DNA of 64,000 nucleotides from an uncultured Clostridia bacterium (GCA_947631925.1 CANRNE010000006.1:18926-82925), one strand, 5' to 3'. Counted from the first letter of the stretch, positions 35,443 through 44,318 are shown. Notes: generated by a model not told the origin, from the sequence alone. Made by a program: numbers and translations.

Positions 35443-36066
35443 ATGGAAGAAAATCTCGCCGCTATCATCGGCAAAAATATCATGCGGCTCCGCAAGATGT
35501 CCAACCTCACCCAGCTCGAACTTGCGGAAAAGCTCAATTATTCGGACAAATCCATCTCGAAGTGGGAGCAGGGCAACGGGATTCCCGACGTGCGCATCCT
35601 CATGCAGATTGCGGAAGTCTTCAATGTCACCCTCGACGACCTCGTGCACGACATTCCCGCAAGCCCCGTCATGCCCAAACGGACGCGCATGCTGCGCCGC
35701 TGTATCATCGTCGGCTGTTCGGTGGGGCTGTGCTGGCTCGCCGCCGTCGTCGCCTTTGTGATCGGCGGCTACATTTCCCCCGGCCTCAATTATCTTTGGC
35801 TCGCCTTTGTGTATGCCATTCCCGTGTCGAGCATCGTCGTGCTCGTGTTCAGCTGTATCTGGTCGTGGAAATGGGTGCGGCTCATCTCCATTTCCGTCCT
35901 GATTTGGACCTCTCTTCTCTGTATTTACCTGCCCGTCTTCTTCCTCACGACGCTCGAGACGAGCTGGCTCATCTTCCTCGTGGGCATTCCTCTTCAGTTG
36001 CTCGCCCTGCTCTTCTTCCTCTGGTGGAAGAAGCTGCCCTTTTTCAAAAATAAGGAGGACGCATGA
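35443..36066 (+). CDS. XRE regulator fused to a membrane domain
   Basis: A 207-residue protein: residues 5-65 are a Cro/C1 helix-turn-helix (GKNIMRLRKMSNLTQLELAE, then YSDKSISKWEQGNGIPDVRI). About five membrane segments follow (IIVGCSVGLCWLAAVVAFVI onward), ending in a short basic tail. Membrane-tethered XRE regulators usually respond to the envelope or to membrane partners. It is coupled by a 4-bp overlap to a membrane PH-like gene. Start at 35443 was chosen because the promoter excludes upstream codons. Confidence 0.85.
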   Translation: MEENLAAIIGKNIMRLRKMSNLTQLELAEKLNYSDKSISKWEQGNGIPDVRILMQIAEVFNVTLDDLVHDIPASPVMPKRTRMLRRCIIVGCSVGLCWLAAVVAFVIGGYISPGLNYLWLAFVYAIPVSSIVVLVFSCIWSWKWVRLISISVLIWTSLLCIYLPVFFLTTLETSWLIFLVGIPLQLLALLFFLWWKKLPFFKNKEDA

Positions 36067-37127
36067 AATTCGACCTACCCATGTCCGAGGATGCCCGCAC
36101 AAAAAAGGGGAAACGCCTCTCCCGCTTCTGCACCATTTATAATGTCCTCACGGTGGGATGCGCCGTCTTGGCCCTCCTTCTTCTTCTCGGCGTGCTCGCC
36201 GCCATCATCGCCTCGGAGTTCAAACGGGACGCCGCGACGCTCTGCTACATCCTCGCGGGCGACTTCGGGGGCGGGAGCGTGCTCTTCGGGGTCGCAACCG
36301 TCATTTTGAGCCGTGCCTCCGCCAAGTTGGACGCCGCGACGCTCGACTATTTCGAGCGCTGTGACGGGGAGGAGAGCTTCTTCTTGGGGGAGGGGACGCT
36401 CGGCACCTTCGGCGAGAAGGGCCTCACGGTGCACGGGCCGAAACGCTCGGTGCACATTCCCTATTCCGACCTCATACTCTACTCGGTCTGTACGCGCAGG
36501 CGTCCCTGCGAACGGGGGGATTACACCGTCGTGTTCTCCATTCCCGCGCACTATCTCACCAAGGCGGATATGGACGCGCCCGACCTTCTCATCGAGACGG
36601 CGGAAAAGCCCCGCCTGCTCGCCGCAATCGAGGCGCACGGCCTCACCCTTTTGTGCAAAAAAGAGGACAGGGGGTCGAAAAACACGCGGTACGCATTGGA
36701 GAAAAAGTTCTACCTGCCCAACAAAAAGAAGCGCAAATCGGCAATTGCCTTCATGGTGTTCGGGGGCGTACTGCTCGCCGCGGGCGTCGCCGTTGTCTTC
36801 TTCCAGACCGCGGTCGGGGCGGCGCTCGTCGCCTTCGGCATCATCGTCCTCGGGCGGGCGATTTACGCCCTTTTGCAGGCCCGCGCCCTCTTTGCCGTCT
36901 ACCGCGAGGGAATCTTCTGGCGGGAATCCGATTTCAGCACGCACGGCGGCGCCTTCCGCATCTTCCTCAAATGGGAGGAAATCGAGCGCATCACCTGCGG
37001 GGAGCAGGACGGCTATCCCGTCCTCAAGGTGGAACTTCCCTACGGCAATTACAACCTTCCCCGCGCCGTGGGCGCCTTTGAATATCTTCAAGAGCACCAT
37101 GCGGAGGAACTCTCATGCGGGAGCTGA
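36063..37127 (+). CDS. Four-TM membrane protein with PH/YcxB-like segments
   Basis: A 354-residue protein with two membrane hairpins (about 28-85 and 225-270), each followed by a beta-rich cytosolic segment resembling a bacterial PH-like domain (FGEKGLTVHGPKRSVHIPYS; VYREGIFWRESDFSTHGGAF). It overlaps the regulator stop (ATGA), so the pair is translationally coupled, and it overlaps the DUF1653 gene by 13 bp. Function unknown; possibly the signal partner of the membrane XRE protein. Confidence 0.75.
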   Translation: MKFDLPMSEDARTKKGKRLSRFCTIYNVLTVGCAVLALLLLLGVLAAIIASEFKRDAATLCYILAGDFGGGSVLFGVATVILSRASAKLDAATLDYFERCDGEESFFLGEGTLGTFGEKGLTVHGPKRSVHIPYSDLILYSVCTRRRPCERGDYTVVFSIPAHYLTKADMDAPDLLIETAEKPRLLAAIEAHGLTLLCKKEDRGSKNTRYALEKKFYLPNKKKRKSAIAFMVFGGVLLAAGVAVVFFQTAVGAALVAFGIIVLGRAIYALLQARALFAVYREGIFWRESDFSTHGGAFRIFLKWEEIERITCGEQDGYPVLKVELPYGNYNLPRAVGAFEYLQEHHAEELSCGS

Positions 37128-37333
37128 AAATCGGCGGCAGATACCGCCATTTCAAGGGAAATATTTATATAGTAGAGGGAACGGCGACGGACAGCGAGAC
37201 GGGGGAGACCCTCGTCTTGTACCGCCCCGAGGGCGGTTCGCTCTGGGCGCGGCCGCTCGCGATGTTTCTCTCCGAAGTGGACAGGGAAAAATATCCGGAC
37301 GTCCGCCAAAAATATCGCTTTGAGGAGATTTGA
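37115..37333 (+). CDS. DUF1653 protein
   Basis: A 72-residue protein with the DUF1653 pattern (GGRYRHFKGNIYIVEGTATD, TLVLYRPEGGSLWARPLAMF). Function not known. It sits between the membrane protein and mcsA with overlapping ends (TGATG to mcsA), in the operon position where ctsR or other small genes are usually found. Confidence 0.85.
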   Translation: MRELKIGGRYRHFKGNIYIVEGTATDSETGETLVLYRPEGGSLWARPLAMFLSEVDREKYPDVRQKYRFEEI

Positions 37334-37821
37334 TGCGCTGTGTGAACTGCGGCAACGACGCCGCAAAACTGTATGAACGGGAGGACGGGGACCGCGTCAT
37401 CTCCGTACAGCTCTGTCCCGCCTGTTTTCGGAAACTGTACGGCGACCTCAGCGAGGGGGAATTTTTCGCCGCCTTTTCGGATACGGCGGACGGCAACAAG
37501 GAATGCCCCACCTGCGGGACGAAGTTCTCCGACTTCCGCGCGACGGGGCTGCTCGGCTGTGCCGACTGCTACACGACCTTCCGAAAGGAACTCTACCCCG
37601 TCGTTTACTCGGCGCAGGGAGTGCTTTCCCATACGGGAAGCGGTCCCAACAAAACGCCGGAGACCCGCTATGACGACATCATCGTCCTTGTAAACCGCAA
37701 GCGCGAACTCGAGAGGCGGATTAAAGCCGCCCGCAGCAGCGGGGACGACGATTGGGTGAAGGCGCTCGAAGAGGAACTTTCTGCCGTCAACCGCAAACTC
37801 TATGGGGGGGACGAGGCATGA
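37333..37821 (+). CDS. mcsA: McsA, activator of the McsB arginine kinase
   Basis: A 162-residue zinc protein with four CxxC pairs (CVNC, CPAC, CPTC, CADC) and a C-terminal UVR-like helical segment (ELERRIKAARSSGDDDWVKA). McsA activates the protein-arginine kinase McsB and links substrates to ClpC. ATG 37333 overlaps the DUF1653 stop; its own stop overlaps mcsB (ATGA). Confidence 0.93.
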   Translation: MRCVNCGNDAAKLYEREDGDRVISVQLCPACFRKLYGDLSEGEFFAAFSDTADGNKECPTCGTKFSDFRATGLLGCADCYTTFRKELYPVVYSAQGVLSHTGSGPNKTPETRYDDIIVLVNRKRELERRIKAARSSGDDDWVKALEEELSAVNRKLYGGDEA

Positions 37822-38849
37822 ATCTGACATTAGAGAGCGTCGCCGTCTCCTCCCGCGTGCGGCTCGCAAGAAATTTCCGCGATTATCCCTTCCCCGCCCT
37901 TCTCCTCAAGAATCCGTATGCCGAGGAGCAGGCGAAGGAGATGATAGACTTCCTTGCGGCGGAGCTCACGAGCATCGAGACCTTCAAGCTGTACGAGATG
38001 AGCGACATTCCCGAGGCGGAGGCGCGCTATCTGCAGGAGCGTTATCTCATCTCCCGCGACCTCATCCGCCACCGCGCCATCTCCGCGGCCCTTATTTCGG
38101 AGGACGAGCGCGTGAGCGTCATGATCAACGAGGAGGACCACATCCGCGCGCAATATTTTGCCAAGGGGTTCGACCTTCCGCACGCCTATGAGCGCATCGC
38201 CGCCATCGACGAGATTATCTCGGACTCCATGCCCATCGCCTATGACGAGCAGCAGTTCGGCTACCTCACCGCCTGTCCCACCAACCTCGGAACGGGACTG
38301 CGCGCCTCCGTCATGCTCTTTTTGCCCGCCCTCTCGCGAAGAGACCGCCTCGGACGGGTGATTTCCGCCCTCACGAGAAAGGGCCTCACCGTGCGCGGCG
38401 TGTACGGGGAGGGGAGCGGCGCCGAGGGGGACCTCTTTCAGGTCAGCAACGAAGTCACGCTCGGCTTCTCCGAGACGGAGATTCTCGCTATGGTGCAGAG
38501 CGCAGTCGAAAAAATCGCCGAGATGGAACTCAACGAGCGCGGCCGCATGAAGGCGGAGAGCGACGAGGAATTGGGGGACAGGGTCTGGCGCACCTTCGGC
38601 GTCCTCACCCACTGCCGCAGACTGGGGGAGAAAGAATTCGTCACCCGCATGGCAGACCTCAAACTCGGCGTCGCGCTGGGGTACTTCGGGGACGTCAAGG
38701 AGGATTGGCGTCTGCAGCGGCTCGACGACCTCATCGTCGCCATGCGCCCCTGCGGCATTGCCCAGCAAAAGTTCGCGGAGGAGGACGAAAACGCCTGCCG
38801 CGCCCGCATCGTCAAACGCACACTCGGGGAAATTTTCCCCCACTTGTAA
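37818..38849 (+). CDS. mcsB: Protein-arginine kinase McsB
   Basis: Phosphagen-kinase-like enzyme that phosphorylates arginines of damaged proteins, marking them for ClpCP. The 343-residue protein has the nucleotide-binding SSRVRLARNFRDYPFP start, the ISEDERVSVMINEEDHIRAQ loop and the conserved GYLTACPTNLGTGLRASVML block. The C-terminal pArg-binding region reads GLTVRGVYGEGSGAEGDLFQ. Coupled to mcsA and 9 bp upstream of clpC. Confidence 0.95.
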   Translation: MNLTLESVAVSSRVRLARNFRDYPFPALLLKNPYAEEQAKEMIDFLAAELTSIETFKLYEMSDIPEAEARYLQERYLISRDLIRHRAISAALISEDERVSVMINEEDHIRAQYFAKGFDLPHAYERIAAIDEIISDSMPIAYDEQQFGYLTACPTNLGTGLRASVMLFLPALSRRDRLGRVISALTRKGLTVRGVYGEGSGAEGDLFQVSNEVTLGFSETEILAMVQSAVEKIAEMELNERGRMKAESDEELGDRVWRTFGVLTHCRRLGEKEFVTRMADLKLGVALGYFGDVKEDWRLQRLDDLIVAMRPCGIAQQKFAEEDENACRARIVKRTLGEIFPHL

Positions 38850-38858
38850 GGAGGGACT

Positions 38859-41309
38859 ATGGACACATCACGCTTCAGCGAAAACCTCGTCCGCGTGTCG
38901 GAAATCGCCTTGGAGAGCGAAAAAATTTATAATACCGTCTATATCGGCTCGGAGCACATGATTTACGCCATGCTCGCCTGCCGCGGCTGTACGGCGGGCC
39001 GCCTCCTGCTCGAAGCGGGCGTCGACCCCGAGAAATATATCGAGCAGTTCAAGCGCATTCTCAACCATAATGACATCGGCATCACCCACGAGACGCCCCG
39101 TCTCAAGCACATCATCGAGCTCGCCCGCGAGTATGCCTTCGGCGTGGGAAGCATCGTGGGCACCGAGCACGTCCTCTTTGCCATTCTGACCTCCGAAAAC
39201 TGCTATGCCGTCGTCATTCTGCACAATTTGGGGGTGGACCTCGACGCCCTTCAAAAACGTGTGGAGGAGTTCGCCTTCCCGCAAAATCCCACACCCATGT
39301 CCGAGGTCGGAGGCAAATCCGCATATCTTGCGGAGGAGCCCGTGGACGAGGAGAGCCTCTCGGAGCTGCTTCCCTACGGCGTCGACCTCACGAAAAAGGC
39401 GCGCGAGGGCAAGCTCGACCCCGTCATCGGGCGGCGGAAAGAGATAGAAAAAGTCGTCCAGATTCTCTCCCGCAGGACAAAAAACAACCCCGTGCTCATC
39501 GGGGAACCGGGCGTCGGGAAGAGCGCCGTCGTCGAGGGGCTGGCGCAGGCGATTGTCTCGGGGGACGTTCCCGACCTTCTCCGCGGAAAAATCGTCTTCT
39601 CCCTCAACCTCACGGGACTGCTCGCAGGGGCAAAATATCGCGGCGAATTCGAGGAACGGCTCAAGGCCGTCACCGACGCCATCATGCGCAACAGGCGAAT
39701 TATCCTCTTCATCGACGAGATTCATATGATTGTGGGCGCCGGCGCCTCCTCCGAGAACACCATGGATGCCTCGAATATCTTAAAGCCCATGCTCGCCCGC
39801 GGCGAACTGCAGACGGTGGGCGCTACTACGAGCGAGGAGTACCGCAAATTCATCGAAAAGGACGCCGCCCTCGAGCGCAGATTTACCCCCGTCACGGTGG
39901 AACAGCCCAACACGGAGGACGCGATTATCATTCTGCAGGGCCTCAAGGATAAATACGAGGCGCACCACAACGTCACCATCACCGATGCGGCGATTGAAGC
40001 CGCCGTCAAACTCTCCGACCGCTATGTCACCGACCGCTTTTTGCCCGACAAGGCCATCGACCTCATCGACGAAGCGGCATCCCGTGCCCGCCTCAAGGCG
40101 TTTACGGGTCCTGCGGAGATTTTGGAACTCGAGGACAAGATTACCCGCCTCAAGGCGGACTGCGACAAGGCGTCGCGGTGGGGAGACCTCGCGCGGGTCT
40201 CCGACCTCAACCAAAAGATAGCCCAACTTTCCGCACGGCACGACGCCGCAAGGCGGGAATGGGCGGCGAAATGCACGGGCACGCGCATCTCCATCGGCGC
40301 CGAGGACGTCGCCGTCATCGTCAGCGACTGGACGGGGGTTCCCGTCGTCAAACTCACCGAGGAGGAGAGCGCAAAACTGCTCCATCTCGAATCCGACCTC
40401 CACGCGAGAATCGTCGGACAGGACGAGGCAGTCGCTGCCGTCGCCCGCGCCATCCGCCGCGCAAGGGCGGGGCTCAAGGACCCCAACCGTCCCATCGGCT
40501 CCTTCATCTTCGTCGGTCCCACGGGCGTGGGGAAGACAGACCTCTGCAAGGCGCTCGCCCAGAGCATGTTCGGGGACGAACGCACCCTGCTCCGCCTCGA
40601 TATGTCGGAGTATATGGACAAGACGTCGGTGAATAAGCTCCTCGGCGCGCCACCCGGGTACGTCGGCTTCGACGACACGAAGGGGACTTTGACCGAGCGC
40701 GTCCGCAAGCATCCGTACAGCGTCGTCCTGTTCGATGAAATCGAGAAGGCGCACCCCGACGTTTTTAACCCCCTGCTGCAAATTCTCGACGAGGGACGGC
40801 TCACCGACAGCAAGGGACGCACCGTTTCTTTTAAGAATACCGTCATTATATTGACTTCTAATGTGGGCGCGCACGAGGTCAAGGAGGTGGCGACGCTCGG
40901 GTTCCGAAATGCCGACGCGACGAGCGAATACGAGGACATGAAGGGACGCATCGAAAACGCCCTCAAGGCAAAGTTCCGACCCGAATTCCTCAACCGCATC
41001 GACGAGATTGTCATCTTCCATAAGCTCACCGCGGAAGAGGCGGAGGAGATTTGCGGGAAGATGCTCGCCTCCCTCTGCAAACGGCTCAAAGAGCAGGGCG
41101 TGCTCCTCGAAGTCAGCGAACGGGCAAAAAAACAACTCGCCAAGGAGGGCTATGACGAGGAATTCGGCGCCCGCCCGCTCAAGCGGATTATCCAGCGCAA
41201 GGTGGAGGATAAACTGTCCGAAGAACTGCTCGGCGGAGCCATCCCGCGCGGCGTGCCCGTCACGCTCGATGAATTTGACGGCGAGTATTACTTCAGAAGC
41301 GGGACGTGA
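38859..41309 (+). CDS. clpC: ATP-dependent Clp protease ATP-binding subunit ClpC
   Basis: AAA+ unfoldase of 816 residues. N-terminal double Clp repeat (about 1-145), AAA1 with Walker A GEPGVGKS (215-222), a short coiled middle domain (about 415-470) and AAA2 with GPTGVGKT and [13 protein letters not shown]. It delivers substrates, including arginine-phosphorylated ones, to ClpP. AAGGAGG precedes the ATG. It closes the mcsA-mcsB-clpC operon. Confidence 0.96.
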   Translation: MDTSRFSENLVRVSEIALESEKIYNTVYIGSEHMIYAMLACRGCTAGRLLLEAGVDPEKYIEQFKRILNHNDIGITHETPRLKHIIELAREYAFGVGSIVGTEHVLFAILTSENCYAVVILHNLGVDLDALQKRVEEFAFPQNPTPMSEVGGKSAYLAEEPVDEESLSELLPYGVDLTKKAREGKLDPVIGRRKEIEKVVQILSRRTKNNPVLIGEPGVGKSAVVEGLAQAIVSGDVPDLLRGKIVFSLNLTGLLAGAKYRGEFEERLKAVTDAIMRNRRIILFIDEIHMIVGAGASSENTMDASNILKPMLARGELQTVGATTSEEYRKFIEKDAALERRFTPVTVEQPNTEDAIIILQGLKDKYEAHHNVTITDAAIEAAVKLSDRYVTDRFLPDKAIDLIDEAASRARLKAFTGPAEILELEDKITRLKADCDKASRWGDLARVSDLNQKIAQLSARHDAARREWAAKCTGTRISIGAEDVAVIVSDWTGVPVVKLTEEESAKLLHLESDLHARIVGQDEAVAAVARAIRRARAGLKDPNRPIGSFIFVGPTGVGKTDLCKALAQSMFGDERTLLRLDMSEYMDKTSVNKLLGAPPGYVGFDDTKGTLTERVRKHPYSVVLFDEIEKAHPDVFNPLLQILDEGRLTDSKGRTVSFKNTVIILTSNVGAHEVKEVATLGFRNADATSEYEDMKGRIENALKAKFRPEFLNRIDEIVIFHKLTAEEAEEICGKMLASLCKRLKEQGVLLEVSERAKKQLAKEGYDEEFGARPLKRIIQRKVEDKLSEELLGGAIPRGVPVTLDEFDGEYYFRSGT

Positions 41310-41359
41310 GGTTTTCGGGCGGTCGCGCAATGAAATCGCACGAATGGGCGCAAAATCGC

Positions 41360-41388
41360 TTGCAAAAGATTGTACGGTTTGATATAAT
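41360..41388 (+). promoter_or_regulatory. Promoter of tRNA-Pro
   Basis: TTGCAA, 17-bp spacer, perfect TATAAT, 30 bp before the tRNA. Confidence 0.75.
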
Positions 41389-41418
41389 TAGGAACGTTCC
41401 CGTCTCTCGGGAACGCAT

Positions 41419-41495
41419 CGAGGAGTAGCGCAGTTTGGTAGCGCGCTTGGTTCGGGACCAAGAGGTCGTGGGTTCAAATCCCGTCTCCTCGACCA
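41419..41495 (+). tRNA. tRNA-Pro(CGG)
   Basis: The 77-nt sequence folds as a cloverleaf: acceptor arms CGAGGAG/CTCCTCG, anticodon stem CTTGG/CCAAG around the loop TTCGGGA (anticodon CGG) and T-arm TGGGTTCAAATCCCG, with encoded CCA. Its 3' 47 nt form the left attachment site of the integrated element, so the present 3' half is probably contributed by the element. Confidence 0.95.
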
Positions 41496-41499
41496 AAGC
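41449..41499 (+). other. Left attachment site (attL)
   Basis: 51 bp identical to 54205-54255: from GGTTCGGGACCAAGAGG of the anticodon arm through the CCA end plus AAGC. Integration regenerates a complete tRNA. Confidence 0.88.
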
Positions 41500-41553
41500 C
41501 ACCATATGTTGAGGTTCTTCACATAGGATATCAACATGTGGTGGTTCTTTTTT
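41499..41553 (+). terminator. Element-borne terminator for tRNA-Pro
   Basis: CCACCATATGTTGA and TCAACATGTGGTGG form a long stem (one G-T mismatch), followed by TTCTTTTTTT. It lies immediately inside attL, so the element supplies a new terminator to the tRNA gene it interrupts; the original one (AAAGCGGGGC...GCCCCGCTTT) remains beyond attR. Confidence 0.82.
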
Positions 41554-41610
41554 TGCTGTTTTCTTGAAAATTTGCGAAATTCAGACTTTTTTGGGCAGTA
41601 AATTGGGTAG

Positions 41611-42804
41611 TCAGAGCGTGAAGAGGCGCATCTGTTCCAGCTGATATTCCTCCGAAAAATGGGTGTAGACCGCAGTCGTCATGTCCGATTTATCGACGTG
41701 GTCCGTCCAGACATCGACGAGCTCCTTCTGGATTTTGCATTCGAGGCAGCGGGAGATGAAGGTGTGGCGCAGGTCTTTCAACGAGTGGTTCGGGCACAGC
41801 TTCTTGAAGATGCGCGTCAGATGGTCATTGGCGGTGTCGGCCAGAGCGGCCGCGGCGGGAAGGTAGGCGACGAGCCCGTCGGCAATCGGAATTTTCCGCC
41901 GTGTTTTCGGCTGCCCCCGTCTCTTCTTGCCGTTGAGGACGGAGACGAAGCCGCCATGGATTTCCATTCCGTGCAGCTCATTGCGCCGTATCCCCGTATA
42001 GAGGAAGAGCATGAAGACGCTCCGGAGCGGGTTCCCGCGGCAGGCTTCGACGAAATCGCTGATTTCCTGCCGGGAAAGCGCGACGCCCTTCTTCCGCTCA
42101 TGTTGGGGCAATTTGATGTACGTCATCGGATTGGACTTGATGAGCCCTTCGCCCAGCGCCGAGCGGAAAATCCCGCCGAGCAAATCGCGCAGCGTCTCCA
42201 AGAGCCGCCCGTGCCCGGCCGCGAGGAACTTCCCGAAGAACTCCTGCAGTTTCATTGTCGAGATTGCCTTAAGCTGCATTTCTCCGAACTGCGGGAGGAT
42301 ATGCAATTGATACGAGCGAAGGAGCCCGTCGTACGTGTTCGGTTCGACCGACGGACGCTTTACTTTTTCAAACCATTCCTGCGCGAACTCCGCAAAGTTT
42401 TTGGCCGTCTTCCGAAGGGAGCGGTTGCTTTCATCCTTGACGCTCTTCGCCCATTCTCTGAACTTCTGCTCCACCTCCTTCTTGCTTTTTGATGTAAATT
42501 GAACATTGTACCCGTCGCGCCGGTATCTGATTTGATGCAGACCGTCCGACGTGATGCGGTATCGGCCGTTCTTCAAATAGGGCATTTCTTCCATCTCCTT
42601 TTTTGAGAAGTCGAGCCCGATTTGATTGACGTCCGCTTCGCTCTGCGGTTTTACCCATGGCAGGTAGATGACGCTGCCGTCTGTTCCCGAGATTCTTTGC
42701 GGCCCTTCGGATGGCGTCTCCGAATCCGAGAGCATGGCGAGCAGCTTCGCCGTGAGCTCGCCGATTGCACGCAAAATCTCCCTTGCTTCTTTTTCGTCTA
42801 TCAT
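41611..42804 (-). CDS. Tyrosine site-specific integrase
   Basis: A 397-residue recombinase. The N-terminal 70 residues are unusual, followed by an AP2-type arm-binding region (RYRRDGYNVQFTSKSKKEVE), a core-binding domain (about 135-235) and the catalytic domain. Arg I lies in TGIRRNELHG (about 273), Arg II in LKDLRHTFISR (R346) and the nucleophile Y380 in VYTHF. The usual histidine three residues before Arg II is lysine. Transcribed towards attL at the element edge, as for tRNA-integrating elements. Confidence 0.92.
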   Translation of the reverse strand: MIDEKEAREILRAIGELTAKLLAMLSDSETPSEGPQRISGTDGSVIYLPWVKPQSEADVNQIGLDFSKKEMEEMPYLKNGRYRITSDGLHQIRYRRDGYNVQFTSKSKKEVEQKFREWAKSVKDESNRSLRKTAKNFAEFAQEWFEKVKRPSVEPNTYDGLLRSYQLHILPQFGEMQLKAISTMKLQEFFGKFLAAGHGRLLETLRDLLGGIFRSALGEGLIKSNPMTYIKLPQHERKKGVALSRQEISDFVEACRGNPLRSVFMLFLYTGIRRNELHGMEIHGGFVSVLNGKKRRGQPKTRRKIPIADGLVAYLPAAAALADTANDHLTRIFKKLCPNHSLKDLRHTFISRCLECKIQKELVDVWTDHVDKSDMTTAVYTHFSEEYQLEQMRLFTL

Positions 42805-42910
42805 TGCAAATCTTCTTCGGAAAGTATTCCTCGAAGATTATAACAAAAAATTGAGGGGGGGGCTTAATTGATTTTTGTCGGGCAAAAATCAATTACTTAT
42901 CTGAAATATC

Positions 42911-42939
42911 TTGACATTTTCGCTAATATCGGATATACT
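42911..42939 (+). promoter_or_regulatory. Promoter of the Phd/PIN pair
   Basis: TTGACA, 17-bp spacer, TATACT. Start codon 31 bp downstream with AGGAGGT. Confidence 0.75.
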
Positions 42940-42970
42940 AATAGTAGATAATTTACAGGAGGTGAATTCT

Positions 42971-43204
42971 ATGACGACGGTTACGGCAACCGAAATGCAG
43001 AACAATTTCGGCAAATATTTGCAGTACGTGCAATCCGGGAACGAAGTGATTATTCTGCGGAACGGAAAAGAAGTTGCACGGTTGGTCTCGCGGGAACGCA
43101 CGGTTTCCTTTTTGACCGACGAGCTCACGGGGGTTCTCAAGAGCGTCTATGACGAGAAGGCGCTTCGTGCGGAGAAGATGGCAAAATATGAAGATCTTGG
43201 TTGA
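42971..43204 (+). CDS. Phd/YefM-family antitoxin
   Basis: A 77-residue antitoxin with the Phd/YefM fold (VTATEMQNNFGKYLQYVQSG, then VIILRNGKEVARLVSRERTV) and a C-terminal toxin-binding tail (LRAEKMAKYEDLG). It overlaps the PIN toxin by 17 bp. Phd-type antitoxins bind their own promoter, so the pair is probably autoregulated. Confidence 0.88.
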   Translation: MTTVTATEMQNNFGKYLQYVQSGNEVIILRNGKEVARLVSRERTVSFLTDELTGVLKSVYDEKALRAEKMAKYEDLG

Positions 43205-43595
43205 CACGAATGTGATTTTAGACGTGCTCTCGGATTGCAAACCGTTTTCGGAAGCGGCGGCAAAAATTTTCAAACTTTGCGAAGTCGGGAAGATTACAGG
43301 CTATGTTTCGGCGCTCTCTGTTCCCAATCTTGTCTACATTCTCCGCAAAGAGTTGGATCCGAAGCGGGTGAAAGAAATCTTGGATCAAATCGCGCTCATC
43401 TTCCATTTCGTCGATTTGAAAGGCGACGATTTGAAGAAGGCTGCCGCCTTGAAATTTTCAGACTTCGAAGACGCCCTTCAGAGCGTTGGCGCTGCGCGGC
43501 TCAGGGCCGATTACATCGTGACGAGAAATATCAAGGATTTTGCAGAGAGCAAGGTGATGGCAATCAAGCCGGAAGAACTTTTGGAACGAATTTGA
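43188..43595 (+). CDS. PIN-domain ribonuclease toxin (VapC-like)
   Basis: A 135-residue PIN_3-type protein. The metal-binding acidic start MKILVDTNVILDVLS is clear, a further acidic site lies in KFSDFEDALQS and the end ADYIVTRNIKDFAESKVMAI matches PIN nucleases. Such toxins cleave RNA when the antitoxin is lost. Start ATG 43188 lies inside the antitoxin gene. A terminator follows. Confidence 0.87.
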   Translation: MKILVDTNVILDVLSDCKPFSEAAAKIFKLCEVGKITGYVSALSVPNLVYILRKELDPKRVKEILDQIALIFHFVDLKGDDLKKAAALKFSDFEDALQSVGAARLRADYIVTRNIKDFAESKVMAIKPEELLERI

Positions 43596-43605
43596 AAGTT
43601 TCGGT

Positions 43606-43632
43606 TCCCGCCCTTCGGGGCGGGATTTTTTT
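43606..43632 (+). terminator. Terminator after the PIN toxin
   Basis: TCCCGCCC-ttcg-GGGCGGGA followed by TTTTTTT; it reaches the stop codon of the convergent repressor. Confidence 0.9.
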
Positions 43633-43990
43633 ATGCCTTTTTCTTGGAGACAGACGGCGCATCGGCGCCGGAGAGCGCACGAAGAAAGATTTTCAAATCC
43701 TCTTTCCGTGCGGGCGTAAGCTTCTGGTAGAGCGATAATACTTCACGCTCGTCTTCCGCTAATTCCTGCGTGACGGGGCTAACAGAAATTGGTGTTTCCG
43801 AATCGAAGAAATAATCCAAAGGCTTATTAAAAAAGCCGACAATTTTTTGCATGGTTTTCCCGGACGGGATTCGGTCCGTGCTTTCCCACATTCCGACAGT
43901 TGAAATTCCAACACCTAAAATTTCCGCCAATTGAGCTTGCGACAAATTTTTTTCTTCTCTTAAAGTTTTCAATTTTATCGAAAATTTCAT
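43631..43990 (-). CDS. CI-like XRE repressor
   Basis: A 119-residue protein: helix-turn-helix in the first 60 residues (LKTLREEKNLSQAQLAEILG, then WESTDRIPSGKTMQKIVGFF) and a short acidic/helical C-terminal part (EREVLSLYQKLTPARKEDLK). It has no LexA-like peptidase domain. Divergent from a promoter carrying a TTGTGA-N8-TCACAA dyad, so it is probably the lysogeny regulator of the element. Confidence 0.85.
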   Translation of the reverse strand: MKFSIKLKTLREEKNLSQAQLAEILGVGISTVGMWESTDRIPSGKTMQKIVGFFNKPLDYFFDSETPISVSPVTQELAEDEREVLSLYQKLTPARKEDLKIFLRALSGADAPSVSKKKA

Positions 43991-44062
43991 AGCTTCATTC
44001 TATCACGATTGTGAAAAAAATGGAATAAAAAAAATTTTTTTCTCCTTTTTGTGAGCAAAGTA

Positions 44063-44099
44063 TTGACAAGCGCTCCTGATTGTGATAATATACTCACAA
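44063..44099 (+). promoter_or_regulatory. Rightward promoter with repressor operator
   Basis: TTGACA (44063-44068), 17-bp spacer, TAATAT (44086-44091). A perfect dyad TTGTGA-N8-TCACAA (44080-44099) covers the -10. Related half sites TTTTGTGAG (44047-44055) and TCAC-gatt-GTGA (about 44003-44014) face the repressor gene, so both divergent genes could be controlled. Confidence 0.75.
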
Positions 44100-44128
44100 A
44101 AGGGAGTGGTTTGAAAGGAGGAATTGGT

Positions 44129-44312
44129 ATGCAGGATAGGGTGAAGACGAAATGGAATGTCACGGACGAGGAATTCAAACAGGCAGCCGACGAGCTGTGT
44201 GCGAAGGGTGTCGGGAAAGGTTGCTTCCAAAACACGAACGCGCTTCGCGCTCCTCAATCTGATTTCGGCGGGCGACATCGCAGAGCCGAAAGAAAAAGCC
44301 CTCTCGCAGTGA
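44129..44312 (+). pseudogene. Small early gene, apparently frameshifted
   Basis: The frame from ATG 44129 (with AAAGGAGG upstream) reads MQDRVKTKWNVTDEEFKQAA then ADELCAKGVG. It then degenerates into Arg/Ala-rich sequence. One base further, at about 44213, the +1 frame continues as a sensible TRTRFALLNLISAGDIAEPK tail and stops at 44312. A single inserted base in GTCGGGAAAGG would explain this. Intact it would be about 60 residues, in the position of an excisionase or Cro-like gene. Confidence 0.5.
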
Positions 44313-44318
44313 GAGGGC
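44293..44318 (-). terminator. Terminator of the yefM-yoeB operon
   Basis: On the minus strand GCCCTCTC-actgc-GAGAGGGC followed by TTTTTC. Confidence 0.8.
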
